From Saccharothrix obliqua (GTDB lineage Bacteria; Actinomycetota; Actinomycetes; Mycobacteriales; Pseudonocardiaceae): DNA of 64,000 nt. The stretch lies in assembly GCF_019375475.1 (NCBI RefSeq), contig NZ_JAHXGQ010000017.1:27498-91497 (forward strand), given 5' to 3'. Of this stretch, positions 1-6,731 are shown one piece after another; the first letter of the stretch is position 1; every line of letters starts with the position of its first letter. A model generated the notes under the pieces. It made no database searches. It was not told where the DNA came from and saw only the letters and a program-made list of their open reading frames with translations. Made by a program: the position numbers and the translations under genes.

Positions 1-143
1 GGACTCATGCCCAGTTCTCGTTGCAGGAGCGGGAGTGTCGGTGTCACCACCGATTCCAACGCGCCGATGGAGAGTGCCAACGCCCCGAGGGCACCGACAG
101 CGGCCTTCCCGATGCGGACCGGGGGAGCCAGGGTTGCGGTCAT
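1..143 (-). CDS. MFS transporter, N-terminal fragment (gene runs off the left edge)
   Basis: Reading the minus strand from an ATG at 143 gives about 47 residues beginning MTATLAPPVRIGKAAVGALG, followed by a hydrophobic stretch ending ALSIGALESVVTPTLPLLQ. A short polar start, a first transmembrane helix and an E/D-x-x-V-x-x-P-T-L-P motif at its outer end are typical of the first helix of drug-type major facilitator exporters. GGAG lies about 7 nt upstream of the ATG. The gene is divergent from the TetR-family gene at 255 with about 110 nt between them, the usual layout for a repressor controlling an efflux pump. Only the first helix is visible, so substrate and subfamily cannot be called. Confidence 0.7.
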   Translation of the reverse strand, partial: MTATLAPPVRIGKAAVGALGALALSIGALESVVTPTLPLLQRELGMS

Positions 144-210
144 GGACGTCTCCGTCATTGCCGGGGGTTCGTCGCGTAGCGCTTCGCGCAAGCCGTCCGA
201 GGACGGTGAT

Positions 211-237
211 CACTACACTACACCGTGCAGTGTAGTG
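211..237. promoter_or_regulatory. Operator-like inverted repeat between the divergent MFS and TetR genes
   Basis: CACTACAC at 211-218 is mirrored by GTGTAGTG at 230-237, and a nested, better-centred repeat ACTACAC (217-223) / GTGTAGT (230-236) has a 6-nt spacer. The element ends 17 nt before the TetR ATG and lies in the only gap between the two divergent genes. TetR-family repressors commonly bind such 15-25 bp palindromes and repress both themselves and the pump. Binding is inferred. Confidence 0.6.
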
Positions 238-254
238 CTGGTTAAGATGTGCCC

Positions 255-875
255 ATGTCGTCCACGAAGGCACTGCGCGAGGGGTCCACGGGCAAGCGGA
301 CCGCGATCCTCTCGGCGGCCCGGGAACTGTTCCTCGCCAACGGCTTCGACCGGACCAGCGTCGACGCGGTCGCCGCGCGCGCCGAGGTGTCCAAGCGGAC
401 GGTCTACGACTACTTCGGCGACAAGCACACGTTGCTGCGCGCCGTCATCGACACCGTCGGCCAGTCGCTGATCGCCACGATCAGGCGCACCATCGACGAC
501 AACCTGACCGATCCCAGCGACCTCGAAGACGCTCTGGTCGCGTTCTCGATGCGCATCGCGACCGACATGTTCGACTCGGCGGAGTACACGGCGCTGCGAC
601 GCCTGGTCCGGTCGGAACCCGACAACCTGCCACGCGGCTACAACACGATCGCCGACGTGCCCGAGGAAGCACTCGCCGAGCGCTTCACCGCCTTCGCCGC
701 GGCCGGACTGCTCGACATCCAGGACGCGCGGCTCGCGGCCGACCACTTCGTCGCGCTGACCTTCGGCGTGGCGCTCACCAGGCTGGGTTCGGCGAACGCC
801 ACCGAGGACACCCGCGTCCGCCCGTTCATCGTCGAGGGAGTACGAACTTTCCTCCGTGCCTACGGAACCAGGTAG
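255..875 (+). CDS. TetR/AcrR-family transcriptional regulator
   Basis: About 206 residues, the normal length for the family. The N-terminal third has the family helix-turn-helix: RTAILSAARELFLANGF, then TSVDAVAARAEVSKRTVYDY and FGDKHTLLRAVID. The C-terminal two thirds is all-helical and lacks a recognisable ligand motif, as expected for the TetR sensor domain. The ATG at 255 is preferred; an upstream in-frame GTG at 249 adds only two residues, and no strong Shine-Dalgarno precedes either. It is divergent from the MFS gene and has a palindrome in front of it, so the simplest role is repression of that exporter and of itself. The inducer is unknown. Confidence 0.9.
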   Translation: MSSTKALREGSTGKRTAILSAARELFLANGFDRTSVDAVAARAEVSKRTVYDYFGDKHTLLRAVIDTVGQSLIATIRRTIDDNLTDPSDLEDALVAFSMRIATDMFDSAEYTALRRLVRSEPDNLPRGYNTIADVPEEALAERFTAFAAAGLLDIQDARLAADHFVALTFGVALTRLGSANATEDTRVRPFIVEGVRTFLRAYGTR

Positions 876-895
876 GCCCGGCGACCGGGGGGCTC

Positions 896-3253
896 ATGAA
901 CTGGCACGACGCCATGGTGCTGAAGGAACTGGACTCGGCACTCCTGAAGACCATGAAAGAGGACGAGTTCAGGGAGGAGATCGAACGGCTCAAGCTCAGG
1001 CCCGGGGACGTCACCAAGAACCTGTCGCGCAGTCGGCCGCTGTTAGCCGCTGCCCGTGAGCTGTCGAAGTCCGCGGCAGCGGTCGACGCGGATGTCGAGC
1101 GTCACCGCCGGGAAAAACCGGTGTGGTGGCCGCGTTCCTGGCGTCCCGCGGCGGCCGAGGTGCGTTTCCTCGTGCTGGGAGCGTCGACGTTGCTCGGCTG
1201 GCTCGCCTTGCTGGTCGTGTTCGGCGGATTCGTGCCGGGCTTCGTCTTCACGGTGACCGGCACGGTGGCGCTGGCGATCAGCACGGGGTTCGCCGCGATG
1301 GGGTTGCCCGTCGAGTTCCTCAACGCGGTGCGGTGGACCGCCGACTTCGCGACCCTCGCCCTCGCCGGGTCGACCGAACGCCGCGACCTGCGGCAGCGGA
1401 TGCGGAACGAGGTCGTGCGCCCCGCTCTGCGGAAGTGGCTCAGCTCCCAGATGACGCCGCTGTTCACCGTTGTGCTGGAGTTGCGCAACGCGGACCAGTT
1501 GTCGTTGCCCGCCGGGGAGGGGCCGCTGGTGGAAACCGCCGCGGTCGCGGCCTGCGTGCGCGAGGTGAACAGGTCCAGGCCCGGTGCGGTGGGACTGGCC
1601 GGACCTCGCGGCGTCGGGAAGAGCACGATCATCAACCGGGCGTTGGACAACCAGTTCACCGACGAGAGCCGCCAACCGATGCTCGGCGTGCTGACCAGCG
1701 CGCCGGTTCGTTACGACGCACGGGATTTCGTCCTGCACCTGCACGCGTGCGTCTGCCGGGCGGTGCTGGATCACCTGACGCCGGACCAGTCGGGCAGCGA
1801 AACCCGTCGCCAGTGGTTGCGCGTGCTGGGACGGCACCAGCTGCGCGAGCGGGTCGCGGACGTCGCCAAGGACGTGCTCCGATGCGCGGTCTGGGCACTG
1901 GCGGCACTCGGCTTCGCGGGGCTGGCCTGGGGATGGCGCGACGACGTGCCCGCGCTCGTGCGCGCGGGCGCCGCGTTCGCCTCCGCGCTCAAGTCGGACG
2001 TCGGCGGCTTCGTGTCGACGGTCGACCTCCGCGGCGTGGCCGCGGTGCTCGCCTTGTACGCCTCCTTCCGCGCGGCTTGGGCGTTGTGGTGCTTGACGGG
2101 GTGGCCGGTCGTCGCGGGATTGGCCGCGGCGGCGTGGCGGCGTGCCTTCGGGACGTCCCGCCCGAAGCGGCGCGAACCGGCGATCGCGGCGCTCCACGCG
2201 GTCGCGGAACAGCACCTGCGGCAGATCCGGTTCCTCCAGACCCACACCTCGGGGTGGTCCGGGAAGGTCAGCGCCCCCATCGGGTCGGAGCTGGGGTGGA
2301 CGAGGTCGTTGGCGAAGACCGAGCAGCCGTGGACCCACCCCGAGGTGGTCGACCGCCTCCGCGACTTCCTGGCACTGGTCGTCGAGGTGCTCGTGGACGG
2401 TTACGGTCGGCTCAGCGGGGTCGCGATCGCGATCGACGAACTGGACAAGATCGGCGACCCCGAGGAGGCCAGGCGTTTCCTCAACGAGATCAAGGGCGTG
2501 TTCGGCATTCCCCACTGCCTGTTCCTGGTCTCGATGTCCGACGACGCGCTCACCGCCTTCGAACGACGGGGCATCCCGGTGCGCGACGCGTTCGACAGCG
2601 CGTTCACCACGATGATCGACGTCCGGCCGTTCACGCTGGACGAGTCCCGCGACTGGCTCGCCCGGCGCGCGCTCGGCATCCCGGAACCGTTCGTCTGGTT
2701 GTGCCACTGCCTTTCCGGCGGTCTGCCGCGCGACCTGGGGCGCACCGCGATCGTGCTGCACGACCTCTACGAACAGCAGAACCGCAAGCTGCGCCTGGCC
2801 GACGCCGCGCGGTCCCTGGTGCGGCGTGACCTGGACCTCAAGATCCGCGCCTTCACCCACACCGCCCGCCGGATCACGCCCGGTGGGGCGGAGGCGATCG
2901 ACCAGTCGCAGTCGCTGATCGAAGCGCTCCAGCGGACCACCGTCGCCGACGTGGGCCGGCTGTTGCCACGTGCCCTGGAGATCCGGAAGTGGAGCGTGGA
3001 CGGGGAGCCCACCGCGGTCACGGAGTTGAGCGCCGAGGCGGCCTGCTACATCTTGTTCTGCCAAACGGTCACCGACGTGTTCGACACCAGTTCCGAACCG
3101 CAGCGGCTCAAGCGGCTCGCCGCCCGGATCGACCCGCACGAACCCGGCGCGCTGGCGGTCGAACTGGCCACCGCCCGTCAGCAGATGAGCATCGACCCGA
3201 CCCTGGCGTGGAACCACCTGGCCGACTTCCGGAAGGCCCTCGCCGACGATTGA
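896..3253 (+). CDS. Large membrane-associated P-loop NTPase (KAP/STAND-like)
   Basis: A 785-residue protein. Residues 1-75 are charged and helical. Two hydrophobic segments follow at about 95-150 (starting EVRFLVLGASTLLGWLALLV). Walker A GPRGVGKST is near residues 236-244, two further hydrophobic segments lie at about 325-415, and a Walker B-like AIAIDELDKIG is near 510. The region after Walker B (FLVSMSDDAL, then RRGIPVRDAFDSAF) resembles the sensor part of KAP or STAND NTPases, whose NTP-binding core is interrupted by membrane helices. Codon 50 is TTA (1043-1045), rare in such DNA. It starts 20 nt after the TetR gene but is convergent with the caspase/EACC1 operon, so it may be the NTPase arm of that system; this is inferred from position. 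Family assignment is moderate and its partner is unproven. Confidence 0.7.
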   Translation: MNWHDAMVLKELDSALLKTMKEDEFREEIERLKLRPGDVTKNLSRSRPLLAAARELSKSAAAVDADVERHRREKPVWWPRSWRPAAAEVRFLVLGASTLLGWLALLVVFGGFVPGFVFTVTGTVALAISTGFAAMGLPVEFLNAVRWTADFATLALAGSTERRDLRQRMRNEVVRPALRKWLSSQMTPLFTVVLELRNADQLSLPAGEGPLVETAAVAACVREVNRSRPGAVGLAGPRGVGKSTIINRALDNQFTDESRQPMLGVLTSAPVRYDARDFVLHLHACVCRAVLDHLTPDQSGSETRRQWLRVLGRHQLRERVADVAKDVLRCAVWALAALGFAGLAWGWRDDVPALVRAGAAFASALKSDVGGFVSTVDLRGVAAVLALYASFRAAWALWCLTGWPVVAGLAAAAWRRAFGTSRPKRREPAIAALHAVAEQHLRQIRFLQTHTSGWSGKVSAPIGSELGWTRSLAKTEQPWTHPEVVDRLRDFLALVVEVLVDGYGRLSGVAIAIDELDKIGDPEEARRFLNEIKGVFGIPHCLFLVSMSDDALTAFERRGIPVRDAFDSAFTTMIDVRPFTLDESRDWLARRALGIPEPFVWLCHCLSGGLPRDLGRTAIVLHDLYEQQNRKLRLADAARSLVRRDLDLKIRAFTHTARRITPGGAEAIDQSQSLIEALQRTTVADVGRLLPRALEIRKWSVDGEPTAVTELSAEAACYILFCQTVTDVFDTSSEPQRLKRLAARIDPHEPGALAVELATARQQMSIDPTLAWNHLADFRKALADD

Positions 3254-3270
3254 TGGCCGACAGCCTGCGA

Positions 3271-3288
3271 GGTGAGGAGATACTCACC
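3271..3288. terminator. Possible weak bidirectional terminator
   Basis: GGTGAG / CTCACC form a perfect 6-bp stem with a 6-nt loop in the 94-nt gap between the convergent NTPase and caspase genes. A second small stem, GCCGG-AGC-CCGGC, follows about 40 nt later. There is no U-run, which is common for actinomycete terminators, so this is a weak call. Confidence 0.3.
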
Positions 3289-3347
3289 GCAGTACGGCGG
3301 CTTTGGACGGTGTGCAGTGGCCGGAGCCCGGCGGCGACGTGCCGGTA

Positions 3348-4709
3348 TCAGGGAACCGCTGTGCGGGCTACGTGCTTCCTCCGTTGGCGGATCGACAAGG
3401 CGAACACGGCCGACACCCCGAGCAGGATGAGCGTGCCGGAAACGTCGGTGGACAGAGCACTTATCGAGGTCCCGGTGGACTTCGGCATGGTGAACACGGT
3501 GGCGGACATGGCCAACGAGATCATCAGCAGCACCACCGACACGGCGACGGGCAGCCGACGCAGGGGGCGCATGAGCACCACCTCGACGGCCTCTCGGACG
3601 GTGAGGTTCCGCCTGCCCGCGCGCAAGCTCGCCACCGGCCAGCGGAGCACGACTGAACAGAGACTGCCGAACAGGAGCATGGCGATCGCGGTGTTCATGT
3701 CGTCCCCGGCGGTCTTGCCCGGCGGCGGGGTGCCGAGGAAGTAGCCGACCACGCCGCCGACGAAACCGCTCACCCCGGAGAGCACACCCAGCCACAGCGG
3801 GATCAACAGCAACCCACTGGCCACCCGGACGGCATTCACCGGCTCGCTCCGCCGGGCGCTGTCGCTCTCTTCAGCGCGTCCCCGGATGACGGTTTCCTCG
3901 GGCGGCAAGCCGTGCGTGGTGGGTGGGGGATCCGCGGCGGGCGGCTGCCGAGGCGTGGTGTCGGATTCCGGTTGCGGTTCCCTGCGCAGCAGGAGATCCG
4001 CGCTGGTGTCGGTGCTCTTGAACTTCGGCTCGGGCAGGCCGCGGTTCGCCATGGCGGCGAGCAGCGAGCGGTAGAGCGTCCGGATCGTCAGCGGCGCTCC
4101 CGGAATCGACGTTCCCCGCTTCAGGAGCGCGATCAGTTCCCCGGTGAAAGCCGTGTTCCGCTCACCGGGCGGTGCGTGGGACACCTGGTTCCGGGATGTG
4201 GAGGTGATGACCGACGTGCCCGCGATCGCGATGTCCCGGGAGTTGATCCCGCTGCCGGACATGGCGCCGAGGGCTGTCCCGGAGTAGCAGCAGTCCAGGA
4301 TGAGGAGCTTGACCCTGGCGGGGCTGTCCGCCAGCACTTCGCGCACGAACTCGAACGGGACGGCGGAACCGGCCAGCCCGTCCCGGTCGGTGTGCCGGAC
4401 GGTCAGGTACAGCTCGTCCTTGGTGTCGTGCCGGACGCCATGGCCGGCGTAGTACACGATCAACAGGTCTTCGGCCTGGTTGACCGCGCCGCGCAGGCGC
4501 TCCATGAAGCTGCTCACGGAGTCCGGGGTGTCGACGACGATGCACTGCTCCCACCCCAGGATGCCGGTGTCGGCGGAGGTCAGGGCGGACACCAGGTCGA
4601 ACAGGTTGTTGCGCACCGAGGGCAGCGGCGAGAACCGATCGGCCTGCCGGAAGTCACTGGTGCCGATCAACACGGCCCTGGAGCGCTGCGGGATGGGAAG
4701 CGTCGCCAC
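3348..4709 (-). CDS. Caspase-like (peptidase C14) protease with C-terminal membrane helices
   Basis: A 453-residue protein starting at GTG. Residues 1-235 form a caspase-fold domain: RAVLIGTSDF as the first strand, catalytic His90 in YYAGHG and catalytic Cys in LILDCCYSG (Cys141, by analogy with the DSC/DCC motif). A proline-rich, acidic linker (about 240-290) leads to roughly four hydrophobic helices from about 300 to 440, ending in a basic tail. It is therefore a membrane-anchored caspase homologue. The start codon directly abuts the stop of the EACC1-like gene (TAG then GTG, no spacer), so the two are translationally coupled. Bacterial caspase homologues next to such adaptors are predicted effectors of conflict or regulated cell-death systems. 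The substrate is unknown. Confidence 0.85.
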   Translation of the reverse strand: MATLPIPQRSRAVLIGTSDFRQADRFSPLPSVRNNLFDLVSALTSADTGILGWEQCIVVDTPDSVSSFMERLRGAVNQAEDLLIVYYAGHGVRHDTKDELYLTVRHTDRDGLAGSAVPFEFVREVLADSPARVKLLILDCCYSGTALGAMSGSGINSRDIAIAGTSVITSTSRNQVSHAPPGERNTAFTGELIALLKRGTSIPGAPLTIRTLYRSLLAAMANRGLPEPKFKSTDTSADLLLRREPQPESDTTPRQPPAADPPPTTHGLPPEETVIRGRAEESDSARRSEPVNAVRVASGLLLIPLWLGVLSGVSGFVGGVVGYFLGTPPPGKTAGDDMNTAIAMLLFGSLCSVVLRWPVASLRAGRRNLTVREAVEVVLMRPLRRLPVAVSVVLLMISLAMSATVFTMPKSTGTSISALSTDVSGTLILLGVSAVFALSIRQRRKHVARTAVP

Positions 4710-5063
4710 CTATCCCTCCAGGAACGTTTGCAGCGCAGTGACCGTCGCCCGCGCGTCGTCACCGGAACCGCACGTCAGCTCCAACTCGCGACCCTTCTCG
4801 TCGCGGACGGTGAGGGTGACCTTCGCGGTCGTGCGGCGGTGCTTGAGGTAGTCGAACAGCGACCGCACGAGCACCGACGCGGTCCCGCTGGTCAACACGA
4901 TCACGGCGGCGTCGACCAACTCGCCCATCTCACCCTCGGCTGGTGGCGCCGCGGCGAGGCTGACCCGGCCGCGCAACGCGTCCTCGTCGCGCAGCCACTT
5001 CACCAAAGCTCGTACTTCGTCATCCGAGCCCGCTGTCTGAAAACGGACCGTGGCGGTTGACAT
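4710..5063 (-). CDS. EACC1-like small adaptor (effector-associated constant component)
   Basis: A 117-residue protein. It shows the layout of the effector-associated constant component 1 family as I know it: an N-terminal strand, LVKWLRDEDALRGRV, the loop PPAEGEMGEL, a hydrophobic helix (LVDAAVIVLTSGTASVLVRS) and a basic strand KVTLTVRDEKGRELEL. Such proteins are found as a constant partner of varied effectors (caspases, TIR, proteases) in predicted NTP-dependent conflict systems, mostly in actinomycetes and other multicellular bacteria. A strong AGGGGG lies 6 nt before the ATG. It is the first gene of a two-gene operon with the caspase. The family call rests on pattern recognition only; no profile search was run. 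Confidence 0.75.
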   Translation of the reverse strand: MSTATVRFQTAGSDDEVRALVKWLRDEDALRGRVSLAAAPPAEGEMGELVDAAVIVLTSGTASVLVRSLFDYLKHRRTTAKVTLTVRDEKGRELELTCGSGDDARATVTALQTFLEG

Positions 5064-5385
5064 CCGATCCCCCTAGTCGGCGGAGCCTGACTACTCCGAC
5101 CGGGTCAGTACCGTGTCATGAGCCATCTCATGCGCGGAAGATCCAAGGACGTCACGCTAGCGCAACCGCCGCCATCCAACAGCACCTTCCCGCGAATGCA
5201 CTTCATCCCTGGATACGGCTTCTGAGTGCCGTGGCGAAAGGGCCGCTAATAACGGATTGGTTCGACGTCCGATAGACCTCGTCGTTGGGAGCGGTGGAAC
5301 ACGGACGACGACGCCCTAAGGTCGGGGCCTGCGGCAAAACCGGCCGCCACCGCGGTGCGCGGGAAGTCGAGTGCGCAGAACGCCG
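5064..5385. other. Intergenic region upstream of the EACC1-caspase operon
   Basis: 322 nt between the start of the EACC1 gene and the stop of the lipoprotein gene. It should hold the operon promoter on the minus strand. Short open frames here lack ribosome sites and coding character. No RNA gene, repeat or clear -10/-35 pair was recognised. Confidence 0.5.
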
Positions 5386-5865
5386 TCAGCTCGAACGAGT
5401 CGTGTCCGCGGTGGGTAGTGGTCCTCCCGATGCCGGTGGCCCCGAGGGCTGCATCTTGATGTACCAGCGCTCGTCACCGCGGTCGAGGAGCAGGCGTTCG
5501 GTGTAGGTCTCCGATTGGCCGGAGGGACTGGACATGGTGCCGGTCAGGTGGGCTGCTGCCTGGTGGGGGACAGGGCTCTGGATGTCCTGGGAGGTGATGT
5601 GCAGGTCGCGGCCTCCGTGTTCGGACAGGCGTCGGGCTATCGCCTTGTCCGGGGCGGGGGCCTGTTCGGAGGCCAACCGGCGCAGGGCCGGTTGGTCTTT
5701 CGCGTTCAGCGCCGCCACATAGGCGGCGACGGCGGACTCGGGGGTGGAGGCGCCACCGGGTTCCGACGTGGCGCAGGAAGCCAGTAGGACGAGCGCTGCG
5801 AGCGTCGTGGTGGACCGCCGCCACGACCTGCCTCGCACTACTGCACAGTTGTGCGACTTGGGCAT
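5386..5865 (-). CDS. Small secreted lipoprotein of unknown function
   Basis: A 159-residue protein. It has a basic N-terminus, a hydrophobic segment (TTLAALVLL) and a lipobox LLASC with Cys31 as the predicted lipidated residue. A Ser/Gly/Pro-rich stretch and TPESAVAAYVAALNAKDQPAL follow, then a strand-rich half ending with RLLLDRGDERWYIKM. The helix containing AVAAYVAALNAKD followed by strands and a terminal W-Y-I/V-K resembles small NTF2-like or DUF4878-type lipoproteins that fold as a cone and bind ligands, but no catalytic motif is visible. It stands alone on the minus strand, upstream of the CHAP gene's terminator hairpin. Its function is not known. Confidence 0.7.
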   Translation of the reverse strand: MPKSHNCAVVRGRSWRRSTTTLAALVLLASCATSEPGGASTPESAVAAYVAALNAKDQPALRRLASEQAPAPDKAIARRLSEHGGRDLHITSQDIQSPVPHQAAAHLTGTMSSPSGQSETYTERLLLDRGDERWYIKMQPSGPPASGGPLPTADTTRSS

Positions 5866-5978
5866 CGTGTCCTCGGGTGCGATGTACGTCCCGGATGTCC
5901 CGGCACTCCGAGGGTATCGCGTGGTCGACGTCGTTGTCCGGCGCAGGTCGGAGACGGTGGCGGGCTGCCCACAGCCTG

Positions 5979-6012
5979 GATCGGCGTCACGACGGCGGTC
6001 GTGACGCCGATC
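5979..6012. terminator. Strong GC hairpin downstream of the CHAP gene
   Basis: GATCGGCGTCACGAC (5979-5993) and its exact complement (5998-6012) form a perfect 15-bp stem with a GGCG loop, 17 nt after the CHAP stop codon on the minus strand. There is no T-tract, as usual for high-GC terminators. Confidence 0.8.
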
Positions 6013-6028
6013 GGCGGAGCAGCCCGGG

Positions 6029-6628
6029 TCAGTCGACCGGGGACGCGTAGCCGGACACGGTGCCGTCCGGGGTGAACGTCCGGTCGTCGACGTACTTGGA
6101 CCCGGTGCCGCTGTTGCCGGAGATCACGGTGATCTTCCCGGTCTTCGTGTTCACCTTGGTCACGATGCCCACGTGGCTGGCGTAGGTGCCGCCCGAGTTC
6201 AGGTTGTACACCACCGCGTCACCCACCTTGACGCCCTTGATGCTCGACCCGGAGTTCCAGGTCTTGTTGGTCTTGCCGTACTTGTAGAGGCTCGCCGCGG
6301 CGGGCGTGATGCCGGACGTCTTGGCGCCGGCCTGCTTCCACACGTACTTCAGGAAGTCCGCGCACCAAGCCTCGGCGCGCCACCCCTTCTTGCAGCCCTT
6401 GGTGGAGCCGGAACCGGCCTGGCCGCTGTAGAAGTTGCAGTTCGCCGCGCCCTCCTCGTGGTTGCGGGTCTTGTCCTTCAGCTCCCGCTCCGCGATGGAG
6501 GCGATCTTGGCGCCCAGGGACGCCGCCGCCTGGACGGGCTCCGCCTCCTGCGCCGCCGCGTACGAGGTGCCCGTGGTGAACGCGAACAGTGCCGCGAAGA
6601 GCGCGAGCACCTTGATGATCCTTGACAT
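6029..6628 (-). CDS. Secreted CHAP-domain (amidase/peptidase) protein
   Basis: A 199-residue protein from the ATG at 6628; the open frame extends further upstream, but this start gives a proper signal peptide (basic MSRIIK, then a hydrophobic core to about residue 24, then an AAA-Q junction) and has GAGGGG about 9 nt upstream. The mature part has a CHAP fold: catalytic Cys89 in AWCADF, His152 in YASHVGIV and a polar third residue at Asn172 in ISGNSG. Two more Cys (64 and 79) may form a disulfide. CHAP proteins usually cleave peptidoglycan amide bonds in the cell wall. No wall-binding domain is attached, so the target is open. A strong terminator follows it. Confidence 0.85.
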   Translation of the reverse strand: MSRIIKVLALFAALFAFTTGTSYAAAQEAEPVQAAASLGAKIASIAERELKDKTRNHEEGAANCNFYSGQAGSGSTKGCKKGWRAEAWCADFLKYVWKQAGAKTSGITPAAASLYKYGKTNKTWNSGSSIKGVKVGDAVVYNLNSGGTYASHVGIVTKVNTKTGKITVISGNSGTGSKYVDDRTFTPDGTVSGYASPVD

Positions 6629-6731
6629 CGCTGACGCATCCCCTCTGCGTTGTGCGGCCGTCATCGGCCGACGCGGCCAACTCTCGGGGCGCCGTCGTGG
6701 ACATCCATTGGACTTTTCTGGAACCCGCCGG

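Noticed and set aside
1043..3217. Minus-strand frame of 724 codons opposite the NTPase
   Set aside because: No recognisable domain; the plus-strand product has Walker motifs and membrane helices.
5057..5275. 72-codon plus-strand frame in the region upstream of the EACC1 gene
   Set aside because: No ribosome site, composition unlike coding sequence here, and it overlaps the probable promoter of the divergent operon.
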